64,000 bases of DNA from Gordonia liuliyuniae. GTDB taxonomy: Bacteria; Actinomycetota; Actinomycetes; Mycobacteriales; Mycobacteriaceae. Location: NCBI RefSeq assembly GCF_021739025.1, contig NZ_JAKKOT010000005.1:310001-374000 (forward strand), read 5' to 3'. The notes below the pieces were generated by a model. That model saw only the letters and a list, made by a program, of their open reading frames with translations, did no database searches and was not told the origin of the DNA. Position 1 is the first letter of the stretch; each line of letters opens with the position of its first letter. The position numbers and the translations under genes were made by a program. Of the stretch, positions 36,992 to 47,097 are shown in pieces.

Positions 36992-38107
36992 CTACACCGG
37001 GACCAAGTGGTCGGCGTGGATGATGGGGCGCTGTAGGTCGGGCGGAAGGTCGTCGGTCGACTTCCCGATCATCCGGGCGACGTCGTCGGCGTCGTAGCCG
37101 ACCACTCCCCGACCCCGGGTTCGGCCGGCGAGATCGACGAGGTCAACGACGTCGCCCGACGAGAAGTTGCCGACCGCCTCCACGACCCCCGCAGCGAGCA
37201 GGGAGCGACGTCGCAGACAGACCGCAGTGACGGCGCCGTCGTCGAGGACCAGACGTCCGTGCGCTTGCGCGGCGTGCCGGACCCAGAACCGTCGGGCCGA
37301 CAGTCGTTCAGGCCGCGCGGCGAACACTGTGCCGACGCTCGCGTCGCGCAACGCCGCGCTGGCGTCGGCTGCCGACGCCAGCAGCACTGGCACACCCGAA
37401 TCGGACGCGAGGCGCGCAGCAGCGAGTTTGGACGCCATTCCGCCGGTACCGAGGGCGCCGCCTGACCCGGCGATCACGCCGTCGAGGTCGTCAGGGCCGT
37501 CGACCTGTTCGATCAGTCGGGCGGGCTCACCGTCCGGGCCAGGTCGACGCGGATCGCCCGTGTACAGCCCGTCGACGTCCGACAGCAGCAGCAGCGCGTC
37601 CGCACTCACCAGGTGCGCCACGAGCGCGGCGAGCCGGTCGTTGTCGCCGAACCGGATCTCGTTGGTCGCGACCGTGTCGTTCTCGTTGACGACGGCCACG
37701 GCATGCAGCGACCGCAACCGGTCGAGGGTGCGTTGCGCGTTCGCGTGGTGCACACGGTTGGAGAAGTCGTCGGCGGTCAGCAGCACTTGGCCGACGACGC
37801 GGTCGTACCGGGTGAACGAGGTCCCCCACGCATGCGCGAGCGCCAACTGACCGACACTGGCGGCCGCCTGCTTCGTCGCGAGGTCGCTCGGTCGTTTACG
37901 CAGACCGAGTGGCGCGATCCCGGCGCCGATCGCGCCGGACGACACAACGACCACGTCCGAACCCGCCCGCATCCGGTCTTCCAGCGCGTCCACGAGCGCG
38001 TCGAGCCGGTCCCGGTCGAGACCCGTCTCCAGGTCGGTGACCGCGGACGAGCCGATCTTCACGACGATGCTGCGCGCGGACGCTATGACATTGCGAAGCT
38101 CACTCAT
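36992..38107 (-). CDS. proB: Glutamate 5-kinase ProB
   Basis: First step of proline synthesis: phosphorylates glutamate with ATP, 371 residues. The amino-acid-kinase fold starts [11 protein letters not shown] near residue 15, then [20 protein letters not shown] near 52. The [20 protein letters not shown] segment near 139 binds substrate, and [20 protein letters not shown] follows near 213. A PUA domain ends the protein ([20 protein letters not shown]). The ATG at 38107 ([20 protein letters not shown]) overlaps the obg stop by 8 bp; the longer open frame upstream is shadow. Confidence 0.96.
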   Translation of the reverse strand: MSELRNVIASARSIVVKIGSSAVTDLETGLDRDRLDALVDALEDRMRAGSDVVVVSSGAIGAGIAPLGLRKRPSDLATKQAAASVGQLALAHAWGTSFTRYDRVVGQVLLTADDFSNRVHHANAQRTLDRLRSLHAVAVVNENDTVATNEIRFGDNDRLAALVAHLVSADALLLLSDVDGLYTGDPRRPGPDGEPARLIEQVDGPDDLDGVIAGSGGALGTGGMASKLAAARLASDSGVPVLLASAADASAALRDASVGTVFAARPERLSARRFWVRHAAQAHGRLVLDDGAVTAVCLRRRSLLAAGVVEAVGNFSSGDVVDLVDLAGRTRGRGVVGYDADDVARMIGKSTDDLPPDLQRPIIHADHLVPV

Positions 38108-39596
38108 CGTCGTCGAGCGTGTCGTCGTCCCAACCGAGAGACTCCTCCTGCTCGTCGTCTGGGCGCTGACGACGCATCGAGCGGGCGACCTTGCGTTCAG
38201 CGGCGCCGACACGGTCGGGACGGTCGAGTCGGGCGTCGGTCCCTCGGCCGGTGAGCGGGACCTCGGCGCCAGTCGGAGCCGTCGGCTCCCAATCGAACGT
38301 GACCCCTGCGATCGTGACCGCCGCACCAGGTTTCGCGCCCTTCTTGACCAGCGCGGCCTCCACCCCGAGACGGTTAAGACGGTCTGCCAGATAGCCGACG
38401 GCCTCGTCGTTGTCGAACTGCGTCTGCCGGATCCAGCGTTCCGGGCGTTCGCCGCGGACGATGAATCCGCCGTCATTGGCCGGGTCCGCGACGACGGTGA
38501 ACTCGCCGTGGTCGACGGCCTTCGGCCGGATCACCTGTCGACGAGCCACCGGTTTGGCGTGCGCGGCGCGGTACTCGCGGACCATCTCGGCGAGCGCGAA
38601 CGTCAACTCCTGCAGGCCCTTGTGTGCGACGGCAGATACCCGGAACACCGGCCAACCGCGTTCGGCGATGTCTGCTTCCACGAGGTCGGCGAGTTCGTCG
38701 GCCTCCGGGATGTCGACCTTGTTGAGGACGACGATCCGGGGACGGTTCGCGAGATCGCCCAGCGAGTGGTCGACGTCGAGCGCGGGCCGGTAGGCGGCGA
38801 GTTCGGCCTCGAGCGCGTCGATGTCCGACACGGGGTCACGGCCGGGATCGAGGGTCGCGCAGTCGACGACGTGCGCGAGGACCGCGCACCGTTCCAGGTG
38901 GCGCAGGAACTCCAACCCGAGGCCGCGTCCCTCCGAGGCGCCCGGGATCAGGCCGGGCACATCGGCGACCGTGAACACTTCCGCGCCCGCGGTGACCACC
39001 CCGAGGTTCGGCGTCAGAGTGGTGAACGGGTAGTCGGCGATCTTCGGCTTCGCCGCCGACAGGACCGAGACGAGCGACGACTTGCCCGCCGACGGGAAGC
39101 CGACGAGACCGACATCGGCGACGGACTTGAGTTCGAGGACGAGTTCACGTTCCTCGCCGGGCTCGCCGAGCAGCGCGAACCCGGGGGCGCGGCGCGCTCT
39201 CGACGCGAGCGCCGCATTACCGAGACCACCTCGCCCGCCCTGGGCCGCAATGAACTCGGTGCCTTCGCCGACCATGTCGGCGAGAATGTTCCCCTTGTCG
39301 TCGAGCACGACGGTCCCGTCGGGGACGGGGAGGACGAGTTCGGTGCCGCTGGAGCCGCTGCGGTGCCCGCCTTCGCCGGTACCACCGTTGGTGCCTCGGG
39401 CGTGCGGACGAAAGTGGAAGTCGAGCAGCGTGTGCACCTGCGGGTCGACGACCAAGCGGACGTCGCCGCCGTTGCCGCCGTTGCCGCCGTCCGGCCCACC
39501 GAGCGGCTTGAACTTCTCGCGGTGAACCGACGAGCAACCGTGCCCACCGTTACCGGCGACGACATCGATCTTGACGCGGTCGACGAAGCGCGACAC
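38100..39596 (-). CDS. obg: GTPase ObgE/CgtA
   Basis: Essential ribosome-assembly and stress GTPase, 498 residues. The glycine-rich Obg fold comes first ([30 protein letters not shown]). The G domain has [20 protein letters not shown] near residue 168, [20 protein letters not shown] near 216 and the specificity motif LNKVDIPEA near 295. A C-terminal OCT domain and an acidic tail follow ([19 protein letters not shown]). An ATG exists 15 bp upstream, but the GTG at 39596 has AAGGAG at correct spacing and is preferred. It overlaps proB by 8 bp. Confidence 0.95.
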   Translation of the reverse strand: MSRFVDRVKIDVVAGNGGHGCSSVHREKFKPLGGPDGGNGGNGGDVRLVVDPQVHTLLDFHFRPHARGTNGGTGEGGHRSGSSGTELVLPVPDGTVVLDDKGNILADMVGEGTEFIAAQGGRGGLGNAALASRARRAPGFALLGEPGEERELVLELKSVADVGLVGFPSAGKSSLVSVLSAAKPKIADYPFTTLTPNLGVVTAGAEVFTVADVPGLIPGASEGRGLGLEFLRHLERCAVLAHVVDCATLDPGRDPVSDIDALEAELAAYRPALDVDHSLGDLANRPRIVVLNKVDIPEADELADLVEADIAERGWPVFRVSAVAHKGLQELTFALAEMVREYRAAHAKPVARRQVIRPKAVDHGEFTVVADPANDGGFIVRGERPERWIRQTQFDNDEAVGYLADRLNRLGVEAALVKKGAKPGAAVTIAGVTFDWEPTAPTGAEVPLTGRGTDARLDRPDRVGAAERKVARSMRRQRPDDEQEESLGWDDDTLDDDE

Positions 39597-39610
39597 GGCG
39601 TCTCCTTCCA

Positions 39611-39695
39611 TTAGAGAACCAAGACTTGGCCGTTAGAGAACCAGAACCGGCCATTAGAGAACCAGACTTGGCCGTTAAAGAACCCAGACTTGGCC
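39611..39695. repeat. Four tandem 21-22-bp repeats upstream of obg
   Basis: Units at 39611-39632, 39633-39653, 39654-39674 and 39675-39695 share TTAGAGAACCAGACTTGGCC with few changes (the second has GAACCGG, the last TTAAAG). They fill the space between the rpmA hairpin and the obg start. They are too close together to be a CRISPR array. Confidence 0.9.
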
Positions 39696-39706
39696 TATAA
39701 AACGAA

Positions 39707-39748
39707 GCAGGGCGGGTCGGGGTTCTCGATGACCCTGACCCGCCCTGC
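39707..39748. terminator. Hairpin downstream of rpmA
   Basis: GCAGGGCGGGTC at 39707-39718 pairs with GACCCGCCCTGC at 39737-39748, 12 bp perfect and extendable with one mismatch. It lies 35 bp after the rpmA stop on the minus strand and before the obg repeats, so it separates the rplU-rpmA and obg-proB units. Confidence 0.8.
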
Positions 39749-39782
39749 TGCAGAGCTGAGTTGTTACCAGTTCGACCGGGTC

Positions 39783-40046
39783 TCAGACCGAGGCCGGCTC
39801 CGGAACAATGTTCACGGTCTTGCGACCGCGCTTGCTGCCGAACTCGACAGCGCCCGACTCAAGAGCGAACAGCGTGTCGTCGCCGCCGCGGCCGACGCCG
39901 ACGCCCGGGTGGAACTTGGTTCCGCGCTGGCGGACCAGGATCTCACCGGCGCTGACGACCTGGCCGCCGAAACGCTTCACGCCGAGTCGCTGAGCATTCG
40001 AATCGCGACCGTTGCGCGAGCTGGATGCACCCTTCTTGTGTGCCAT
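39783..40046 (-). CDS. rpmA: 50S ribosomal protein L27
   Basis: Large-subunit protein near the peptidyl-transferase centre, 87 residues. It starts [20 protein letters not shown], directly with the mature L27 N-terminus, then [20 protein letters not shown] and [20 protein letters not shown]. Full length and strongly conserved. It lies 36 bp after rplU, the usual rplU-rpmA pair, followed by a terminator. Confidence 0.98.
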   Translation of the reverse strand: MAHKKGASSSRNGRDSNAQRLGVKRFGGQVVSAGEILVRQRGTKFHPGVGVGRGGDDTLFALESGAVEFGSKRGRKTVNIVPEPASV

Positions 40047-40082
40047 GGTTCATTCCTCCTGGGAATCGAGAAAAAGTGTGGG

Positions 40083-40394
40083 CTACTTGATGCCGGTGAC
40101 CTTGAGAACCGTCAGGTTCTGACGGTGTCCCTGGCGCTTGTGGTAGCCGGTCTTGTTCTTGAACTTGTGGATGCGGATCTTCGGGCCCTTCACGTGCTCG
40201 AGGATCTCTGCATCGACCGACTTGCCTGCAAGCTTGTCAGCATCGGTGGTGAGGTTCGCACCGTCGACGACCAGCGCCACCGGCAGCGACACGGCGCTAC
40301 CCTGCTCGGCGTCGATCTTCTCGACCTTCACAATGTCGCCCTCGGCGACCTTGTACTGCTTACCGCCGGTCTTGACGATCGCGTACGTTGCCAT
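40083..40394 (-). CDS. rplU: 50S ribosomal protein L21
   Basis: Large-subunit protein binding 23S rRNA, 103 residues. It starts [20 protein letters not shown] and ends [20 protein letters not shown], then KVTGIK, the family C-terminus. The ATG at 40394 fits the family; the longer open frame upstream (to 40517) lies over the leader and has no match. It is followed by rpmA; rne is 202 bp upstream in transcription order. Confidence 0.98.
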   Translation of the reverse strand: MATYAIVKTGGKQYKVAEGDIVKVEKIDAEQGSAVSLPVALVVDGANLTTDADKLAGKSVDAEILEHVKGPKIRIHKFKNKTGYHKRQGHRQNLTVLKVTGIK

Positions 40395-40596
40395 TCCCGC
40401 TGTCCTCTTACTCGTCTCATAGGGCCGAATCCGCAGGCCAGTCCTGCTCATCAGCGAATCTTTGGTGTGCTGCAACTCCGAGAAACCCTCGAAGCAACTT
40501 CCGCGCCATGCGCGCACAGCAGCGCGCGTCTACGGAAGGCGACTTGTCAAGGCTACGGGACCGCAGCCTATCGGGTCAAACTGGTCCGATGGCGTG

Positions 40597-43500
40597 TCAC
40601 TGCTCCGACGGCGGAGGTCCGGCGGCACGTCGCCCGGTACGCCGCCGAGGCGTTCGTGTGACGGCGACGACTGGTTCCGCGGTCTGCGCCGCGACGGTCG
40701 TCACCGGCTCGGCCGTGGTCACCGTGACCGGCTCCGGCGCCACCGACGTCGGCGCAGACGTGCGCCGTACGGCGCGACGGCGACGTGTCACCGTCGCGAC
40801 AGGCGCGGGCTCGGGTTCGCCGGCTGCGACCTTCGCCGGCTCCGGTGTCTTCTCCGGCTCCGGTGTCTTCGCTGGTTCTGGCGCCTTACCCCGGGGGCCG
40901 GACGTCGTGTCGGCGTCCTTCTGGCGGGTATGCGTCTCGTCCCGCTTGCCCTCGTCTGCCGCCTCGTCGTCCTCGTGGTGGGCCATCGCGCGGAACAGCG
41001 GGTGCTCGGCTGCGGGCTTGTGCGGAGCCGCCGACTTCGGCTGCTCCGGCGTCGAGGGCGCGGTCGTCTCCGAACGGCCGCTCCCCTTCTTGCGACGCGA
41101 CCGTCGGCTTCCCGCATCCGAACGCGAGCCATCGTCGGACTGACGGACCTCGACCGGGTTGGCGTGCACGATGACGCCTCGCCCGGCGCATGCGGTGCAC
41201 GTCGTCGAGAAGGCTTCGAGCAGGCCGGTGCCCAGACGCTTGCGGGTCATCTGCACGAGCCCGAGCGACGTCACCTCCGACACCTGGTGGCGAGTCCGGT
41301 CTCGACCGAGCGCTTCGGTGAGCCGTCGCAGGACCAGGTCGCGGTTGCTCTCGAGGACCATGTCGATGAAGTCGACGATGATCATGCCGCCGATGTCGCG
41401 CAAACGCATCTGGCGGACGATCTCCTCGGCCGCCTCCAGGTTGTTGCGGGTGACGGTCTCTTCGAGGTTGCCGCCCGAACCGGTGAACTTGCCGGTGTTG
41501 ACGTCGACGACGGTCATCGCCTCGGTGTGCTCGATGATCAGCGTGCCGCCCGACGGCAGCCAGACCTTGCGGTCGAGCGCCTTCGCCAGTTGCTCATCGA
41601 TGCGGTGCACATCGAACGAGTCGGGTGCATCGGCGTGCGGCTTGGTGAACTCGTCGACACGCTCGAACAGGTCGGGTGCGACGTCGCGGACGTACCCGGA
41701 GACGAGCTTCCACGCCTTGTCACCCTCGACGACGAGCTTGCTGAAGTCTTCGTTGAACAGGTCGCGGACCACGCGGACGAGAAGGTCCGGCTCCTCGTAG
41801 AGGGCGTGCGGTGCGCCGGACGCCTTCTTCTTGTACTCGGCGGCAGCGGACTCGATCCGCTTCCACTGCGACTCCAGGCGCGCGACGTCGGCGGCGAGCT
41901 CGTCCTCGCTGACGCCCTCGGAGGCGGTCCGAATGATGACGCCCGCACCGTCGGGAACGACCTTGGAGAGGATCTGCTTGAGACGCTTGCGCTCGGTGTC
42001 CGGCAGTTTGCGGCTGATGCCGGTCGACGAGCCGCCCGGCACGTACACCAGGTACCGTCCGGCGAGCGAGATCTGCGTCGTCAGACGGGCGCCTTTGTGT
42101 CCGACCGGGTCCTTGCTGACCTGGACCAGAACATAGTCGCCCGGCTTGAGCGCCTGCTCGATCTTGCGGGACCGCCCGTCGAGCCCGGCAGCCTCCCAGT
42201 TGACCTCACCGGCGTACAGGACGCCGTTGCGGCCGCGACCGATGTCGACGAATGCAGCCTCCATACCGGGGAGCACGTTCTGGACGCGGCCGAGATAGAT
42301 GTTGCCGACCATCGACTGCGAGGTCTCCGTGGTGACGAAGTGCTCGACGAGGACGCCGTCCTCGAGAACGGCGACCTGGGTGTAGTCCTCGGTCGGAGCC
42401 GAATGCGCGTCGTGCGACGCGACCGCGGCGTTCGCACTGCGCTCACGGATCACCATGACGCGCTCGACCGCCTCGCGGCGGGCGAGGAACTCCGACTCGG
42501 TCAGGATCGGTGGGCGGCGACGTCCCGCGTCGCGGCCGTCACGACGACGCTGACGCTTCGCTTCCAGACGGGTCGACCCGGAGATGCCCTGCACCTCGTC
42601 GCGGACGCGCTTGGTGCGTGGTTCACGTTCATGGACGACAGTGTTCGGCGGATCGTCCACGGTCGCGTCGTCGGTGTCGCCCGCGCCGCGGCGCCGACGA
42701 CGGCGACGGCGGCGCTTGCTCGACGGGTTCGCGTCGTCGGACGAGTCGTCGTCCGCCTCGTCTGTCGCGTCCTCGCCGGACTTCTTCTCCCCGGCCTGCT
42801 TGCCGCCGGCGTGCTTGTCCCCGGCGTGCTTGTCGCCTGCCTGCTTGTCGCCGGTCTGCTTGTCGTCAGGTGCGCCGTCTGCTGACGAGTCGTTCGCGCC
42901 GTGCGACGGCCCGTTCTGCTCATCGTCGGTGTCGCCCTGCTCGCCGCCGTCGGCCTGATCTCCGCGACCGCGACCGCGGCCGCGGCGTCCACGGCGACGT
43001 CGACGTGACCGGGAATCGGAGGACGAGGCGTCATCGCTGTCCGAGTCAGCGGACTCGTGGCTTCCATCCGCATCCTCGCCCGCGTGAGCGTCGGCGATGT
43101 CGGTGGCCTCCGTGGCCGGAGGTGCATCCACTGCCTGGGTCTCGACGGACTCGTCGCCCGTCGTCTTCGCCGCGCTCTTGTTACCGCCGGCCTTCTTGCT
43201 CGCGGTCTTCTTACCGTCGGACGTCTTCTCGGCTGACTTCTCGGGGCCTGACTTTTCCGCGCCTGACTTGTTGTCGTCGGACTTGTTGTCGTCAGCCTTC
43301 TTCGAACCGGACTTCTTGGCTCCGGCTTTCTTGGCCCCGGCTTTCTGGGCTTCGGCTTTCTGGGCCCCGGCTTTCTGGGCTTCGGGTTTCTGGCCGGAGC
43401 TCGTCGCCGCGTCGGTCTCGGCTTCAGGCTCGTCCTTCTTCGCCGCAGGCTCAGACTTCTTGGCCTGTTCGGCCTTCTTCGCGGCCTCCGAACCCGCCGA

Positions 43501-43869
43501 GAGGAACAGCGGAGCCGCGGTTTCGCCCGCGGACGCGGACGCGGTGGGTTCGACGACCTCGACGGCCGAGAACAGCGACGGCTTGGGGTCTGCTGACGTG
43601 CGCCCGGCTGGAGCGTCTGCTGCAGGCGCGGCGGGAGCGTCGTCGTCTGCGACGGCACCGTAGCGCGCCGCGACGAGCATCGCGTCGTCTCGTGAAATCG
43701 ACGACTGCGCGGTGCGCGCCGTCACCCCCAACTCTCCGAGGTGCCCCAGCACGTCCCGGCTGGTGGAACCCAGCAGTCGGGCGAGTGCGTGCACGCGGAG
43801 TCGGAGGGGAATGTCTTCCGCCGTGAGATGCGCCGAATCGGCGTTCACCGGCGACCCGTTATCGGTCAC
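40597..43869 (-). CDS. rne: Ribonuclease E/G
   Basis: Main endoribonuclease for mRNA decay and rRNA/tRNA maturation, 1090 residues. The first 55 residues resemble an IF2-N-like helical module (PLRLRVHALARLLGSTSRDV). Residues 100-450 are low-complexity Lys/Ala/Glu/Asp-rich text, including KAGAQKAEAQKAGAKKAGAK and DKHAGDKHAGGKQAGEKKSG repeats. The S1 domain is near 525-600, catalytic Asp residues in MTVVDVNTGKFTG near 786 and GGMIIVDFIDM near 831, and the zinc-link CTACAGRG near 896. The C-terminal tail is again disordered. GTG at 43869 follows AAGGAG and is preferred over the longer frame. Confidence 0.96.
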   Translation of the reverse strand: MTDNGSPVNADSAHLTAEDIPLRLRVHALARLLGSTSRDVLGHLGELGVTARTAQSSISRDDAMLVAARYGAVADDDAPAAPAADAPAGRTSADPKPSLFSAVEVVEPTASASAGETAAPLFLSAGSEAAKKAEQAKKSEPAAKKDEPEAETDAATSSGQKPEAQKAGAQKAEAQKAGAKKAGAKKSGSKKADDNKSDDNKSGAEKSGPEKSAEKTSDGKKTASKKAGGNKSAAKTTGDESVETQAVDAPPATEATDIADAHAGEDADGSHESADSDSDDASSSDSRSRRRRRGRRGRGRGRGDQADGGEQGDTDDEQNGPSHGANDSSADGAPDDKQTGDKQAGDKHAGDKHAGGKQAGEKKSGEDATDEADDDSSDDANPSSKRRRRRRRRRGAGDTDDATVDDPPNTVVHEREPRTKRVRDEVQGISGSTRLEAKRQRRRDGRDAGRRRPPILTESEFLARREAVERVMVIRERSANAAVASHDAHSAPTEDYTQVAVLEDGVLVEHFVTTETSQSMVGNIYLGRVQNVLPGMEAAFVDIGRGRNGVLYAGEVNWEAAGLDGRSRKIEQALKPGDYVLVQVSKDPVGHKGARLTTQISLAGRYLVYVPGGSSTGISRKLPDTERKRLKQILSKVVPDGAGVIIRTASEGVSEDELAADVARLESQWKRIESAAAEYKKKASGAPHALYEEPDLLVRVVRDLFNEDFSKLVVEGDKAWKLVSGYVRDVAPDLFERVDEFTKPHADAPDSFDVHRIDEQLAKALDRKVWLPSGGTLIIEHTEAMTVVDVNTGKFTGSGGNLEETVTRNNLEAAEEIVRQMRLRDIGGMIIVDFIDMVLESNRDLVLRRLTEALGRDRTRHQVSEVTSLGLVQMTRKRLGTGLLEAFSTTCTACAGRGVIVHANPVEVRQSDDGSRSDAGSRRSRRKKGSGRSETTAPSTPEQPKSAAPHKPAAEHPLFRAMAHHEDDEAADEGKRDETHTRQKDADTTSGPRGKAPEPAKTPEPEKTPEPAKVAAGEPEPAPVATVTRRRRAVRRTSAPTSVAPEPVTVTTAEPVTTVAAQTAEPVVAVTRTPRRRTGRRAAGPPPSEQ

Positions 43870-44199
43870 GTGGTCTCCTTGAGACCCCCGGGCGCGTCGA
43901 ACGAGCTGTACGACGCGGCCACGCGAGGGCCTTCTCAATGTGTGCCGGTCAAGTCTGACCGGGTGTTGTGTGGTCTTCGCGTCTCAAGTTCGACGCCTTG
44001 CGGTGGCGGTTCGCCAGACGACCACCGCTCACCCGGACCCTGTGGGGTGCAACGGATGGCGGGCGGGTCGCAAGCGTTCCGCCGAGCCCTCGAAGTCAAA
44101 GCGTGACTTCGCGAACCCGATCAAGTATCCCACACGAACGGGTCGGGACCCGCACAGCATTGAAAATCGGCCATCGCGTGCCGCGTCGCACGCGGTGTT
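43870..44199. other. 330-bp leader between ndk and rne
   Basis: No gene seen on either strand. It is the likely rne promoter and a long 5' leader (RNase E genes often have long autoregulated leaders). Minor inverted repeats are present (for example GCGTGCCGCGTCGCACGC near 44175), none clearly a terminator for the upstream ndk. Confidence 0.5.
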
Positions 44200-44616
44200 T
44201 CAGGAGTTCAGGGACGGGAACCAGAGTGCGATCTCGCGTGCGGCCGACTCCGGCGAGTCCGATCCGTGGACGAGGTTGAACTGGGTCTCGAGACCGAAGT
44301 CGCCGCGGATCGTGCCGGGGACGGCCTTCTCGACCGGGTCGGTGCCGCCCGCGAGCTGACGGAACGCGGCGATGGCGCGCGGGCCTTCGACGACGGCCGC
44401 AACGACCTGGCCGGAGGTGATGAATTCCAGCAGCGACCCGAAGAACGGCCGCTCGGCGTGTTCGGCGTAATGCTCGGAGGCGATCTCGGTGGTGACCGTC
44501 CGCAATTCGAGCGCTGCCAGGGTGAGGCCCTTGCGCTCGATACGGGAGATCACGTCACCGATGACGCCGCGCTGTACGCCGTCGGGCTTGATGAGTACGA
44601 GAGTCTGTTCAGTCAC
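44200..44616 (-). CDS. ndk: Nucleoside diphosphate kinase
   Basis: Transfers the terminal phosphate between nucleoside di- and triphosphates through a phosphohistidine, 138 residues. The start segment [20 protein letters not shown] is typical, and the active-site histidine is in [20 protein letters not shown] near residue 115. The GTG at 44616 matches the start of the mycobacterial enzyme; another GTG two codons upstream is possible. It belongs to the valS-folC-DUF4233-ndk block, with an extra secreted-protein gene inserted before it. Confidence 0.96.
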   Translation of the reverse strand: MTEQTLVLIKPDGVQRGVIGDVISRIERKGLTLAALELRTVTTEIASEHYAEHAERPFFGSLLEFITSGQVVAAVVEGPRAIAAFRQLAGGTDPVEKAVPGTIRGDFGLETQFNLVHGSDSPESAAREIALWFPSLNS

Positions 44617-44652
44617 CAGCACACTCTAACGGCCCGGGCGTCCGCGCTCGAC

Positions 44653-45201
44653 TCAGCGGGGGCAGTATTCGCGTTCGACCGCGTAGAAGCCGTAGGTGAA
44701 CAGGCCACCGTCGCGGGGGCCGCCGACGATCACCTGAAGGCACGCTCCGCGCTCGGCGACCGCGGCGTCCAACTGGCCGCCGAGGACCTTAGCCATCGCC
44801 TTGTTGTCGTCGCGGTGCCCCACCGGCAAGTTCGCGACGATGTTCTCGGGCTCGCGCTCGGCCATCCACCGGGTGGCGCTCGCCGTCGCGATGTAACCGA
44901 ACGACCCTTCGGCCACCGGTTGGGGCACCCCGGGCTTAGTCGCCAACTCGTCGATCGACGGGGTGCTGGTCGACGGGACATTCGACGACGGCCCGGTAGT
45001 CGAAGGGGACGTACTGGACGGGGCATGCGTCGACGGGGTCGATGATCGGTCCGCATCGGCATGCGCGGGAGCCGCGATCAGCGTCGTCGCCGCACATGCT
45101 GCCGCGAGGAGCGCGATTCGAACGATCGGCCGCTTGCCCCCGTTCCGAAATCCCCCGTCGTACCGAAATCCCCCGTCGTACCGAAATCCCACTGAGCACA
45201 C
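44653..45201 (-). CDS. Secreted or exported protein with Ser/Thr/Pro-rich linker
   Basis: A 182-residue putative exported protein. A signal peptide is visible at about residues 24-48 (IVRIALLAAACAATTLIAAP, then AHADA). A Ser/Thr/Pro-rich linker follows (STPSTHAPSSTSPSTTGPSS), then a small domain with GSFGYIATASATRWMAEREP and two cysteines (ACLQV, EYCPR) that could form a disulfide. The first 22 residues (FRYDGGFRYDGGFRNGG) come from 18-bp tandem repeats ahead of the signal peptide and may be untranslated, though no better start codon exists. No family recognised. Confidence 0.7.
   Translation of the reverse strand: MCSVGFRYDGGFRYDGGFRNGGKRPIVRIALLAAACAATTLIAAPAHADADRSSTPSTHAPSSTSPSTTGPSSNVPSTSTPSIDELATKPGVPQPVAEGSFGYIATASATRWMAEREPENIVANLPVGHRDDNKAMAKVLGGQLDAAVAERGACLQVIVGGPRDGGLFTYGFYAVEREYCPR
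45145..45190. repeat. 18-bp tandem repeat at the start of the secreted-protein gene
   Basis: CCGAAATCCCCCGTCGTA occurs at 45145-45162 and 45163-45180, with a partial third copy to 45190. On the minus strand it encodes the repeated FRYDGG of the predicted N-terminus. Copy-number change by slippage keeps the frame. Confidence 0.9.
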
Positions 45202-45283
45202 CTTGTCTCCCGCACGGGCGAGGTCGTCGATCCACCGAGTCTAACCGACCGGTTCATCTGAGTAGATGGTGCCGCGCGAGCGT

Positions 45284-45685
45284 TCAGTTCATGCGTTGGC
45301 TCGGCAGCAGGCCGAGTTCGATCCGTCGCGCGACGTCGCGTCGAATGTACGCGATGTAAGCCCAGACACAAAGAAAGATCACTCCGATAGCGGTGAGTGA
45401 CCAGTGATACAGACCGCCGAAGATGAGGACCACCTGGAGCGCGAGGATCGTCGGCAGCGCCCACGGTCGTGCACACATTCCGGACAGGACGATGAACGCA
45501 AGGGTCAGCAGTCCGAGGAACAGGCCGGAGCCCCACGACAGTCCGCCGCCGATCTTCGCGACGATTGGAAACGCCAGCAGGACGACGATCACTTCGAGGA
45601 TGAGCGTTCCGGCCATCACGCCGCGGAATCCCTTCCACGGATCGGTGGCCGGCGGGTTGACGCCCGGAGGCGGAGTCTGAGTCAC
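45284..45685 (-). CDS. DUF4233 membrane protein
   Basis: A 133-residue membrane protein with about four helices (GTLILEVIVVLLAFPIVAKI, GSGLFLGLLTLAFIVLSGMC, LPTILALQVVLIFGGLYHWS, LTAIGVIFLCVWAYIAYIRR). The Arg-containing end (RRDVARRIELG) and the position between folC and ndk match the DUF4233 family of actinobacteria. The GTG at 45685 overlaps the folC stop as GTGA. Function unknown. Confidence 0.9.
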   Translation of the reverse strand: MTQTPPPGVNPPATDPWKGFRGVMAGTLILEVIVVLLAFPIVAKIGGGLSWGSGLFLGLLTLAFIVLSGMCARPWALPTILALQVVLIFGGLYHWSLTAIGVIFLCVWAYIAYIRRDVARRIELGLLPSQRMN

Positions 45686-47097
45686 GACGGGTCCTTCCCG
45701 AACAGGGTGCGGCCGGCGCCCGCGGTCACGACCGAGCCGGTGATGATCACGCCAGCACCGGACACCGCGCCCGTCTCGCCGTCTTCGGCGAGCGCGATGG
45801 CGCGTTCGACCGCGTCGGGCAGAAACGCCGATGTCTCGACGCGTTCGTCCCCGAAGATCGGGCGGGCGATGTCGGCGAGGGCCTCGGTGTCGAGGGCGCG
45901 CGGGGAACCGTTGTTGGTCAGGACGACCGTGTCCAGGATCGGTTCGAGTTCGGTGAGCAGTCCGCGCGCGTCCTTGTCGCCGAGCACACCGATCACTCCG
46001 ATGAGGCGGCGGAAGTCGAACTCGGAGGCGAGAGCCTGCGCGAGGGCTTGCGCGCCGTGCGGATTGTGGGCTGCGTCGATGAAGACGCTCGGCGCGTTGC
46101 GCAGACGCTCCAACCGTCCCGGCGTCGTGATGCCCGCGAACGCTTCACGGACGGAGTCGACGTCGAGCTGCCGCTCCGTGCCCGCGCCGAAGAACGCTTC
46201 GACGGCCGCGAGAGCGAGCGCCGCGTTCTGCGCCTGGTGTGCCCCGTGCAGCGGGAGGAACACCTCGTCGTAGACGCCGCCGAGGCCCTGAATGGACAGG
46301 AGTTGGCCGCCGACGGCGGTCGCCGACGACAGCACCGCGAACTCGGAATCCTGTCGGGCGACGATCGTGCCCGCTTCGACGCTCGCCCGCAGCAGCACGT
46401 CGGCCACCTCGGGCGCCTGCGGGCCGATGATCGTCACCGGGTCGGCGGGGACGACGGCGTCCGACGGCCCCGGTTTGATGATCCCGGCCTTCTCCCCCGC
46501 GATCGCGGTGAGCGTGTCGCCCAGGTAGTCGGCGTGGTCCATCGCGATCGGGGTGATGACGGCGACCTGCGAGTCGATCACGTTGGTCGCGTCCCAGCGC
46601 CCGCCCATCCCGGTCTCGACGACGGCCACCTCGATCGGCGCCTCGGCGAACGCGGCGTACGCCATCGCGGTGAGCACCTCGAACTTGCTCATCCGCGGGC
46701 CGCCCTGCGCGGTCGACGAGTCGTCGACCATCGTGATGAACGGTTCGAGCTCGCGGTACGTGTCGATGTACAACCGCGGACTGATCGGCGCCCCGTCGAT
46801 CGCGATCCGCTCGGTCACCAGCTGCAGGTGGGGGCTGGTGATGCGGCCGGTGCGACGGTGGAACGCCTGCAGCAGCGCATCGATCATGCGGGTGACCGAC
46901 GTCTTGCCGTTGGTGCCCGCGATGTGGATCGACGGATACGCGTGCTGCGGGTTGCCGAGCAGTTCGAGCAGCGCGGTGATCCTGGTCAGCGACGGCTCGA
47001 TCTTCGTCTCGGGCCACCGCGTGTCGAGTTCGGCTTCGACTGCCGCGAGTTCGGCGAGATCGTCGGACGCGGCGGCGTCCGTCTCGTCGGCACTCAT
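45682..47097 (-). CDS. folC: Folylpolyglutamate synthase / dihydrofolate synthase
   Basis: Adds glutamate to folates (and may add glutamate to dihydropteroate), an ATP-dependent Mur-ligase-like enzyme of 471 residues. The P-loop is HIAGTNGKTSVTRMIDALL near residue 58. The TSPHLQLVTERIAIDGAPIS loop, the VVETGMGGRWDATNVID motif near 155 and the VFIDAAHNPHGAQALAQAL segment near 340 are standard. The ATG at 47097 overlaps the valS stop by one base, and the stop overlaps DUF4233. The conserved valS-folC pair is kept. Confidence 0.96.
   Translation of the reverse strand: MSADETDAAASDDLAELAAVEAELDTRWPETKIEPSLTRITALLELLGNPQHAYPSIHIAGTNGKTSVTRMIDALLQAFHRRTGRITSPHLQLVTERIAIDGAPISPRLYIDTYRELEPFITMVDDSSTAQGGPRMSKFEVLTAMAYAAFAEAPIEVAVVETGMGGRWDATNVIDSQVAVITPIAMDHADYLGDTLTAIAGEKAGIIKPGPSDAVVPADPVTIIGPQAPEVADVLLRASVEAGTIVARQDSEFAVLSSATAVGGQLLSIQGLGGVYDEVFLPLHGAHQAQNAALALAAVEAFFGAGTERQLDVDSVREAFAGITTPGRLERLRNAPSVFIDAAHNPHGAQALAQALASEFDFRRLIGVIGVLGDKDARGLLTELEPILDTVVLTNNGSPRALDTEALADIARPIFGDERVETSAFLPDAVERAIALAEDGETGAVSGAGVIITGSVVTAGAGRTLFGKDPS

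Noticed and set aside
43870-44199. A small RNA or gene in the rne leader
   Set aside because: Some stems exist, but no conserved RNA family is recognisable and no frame is coding-like.
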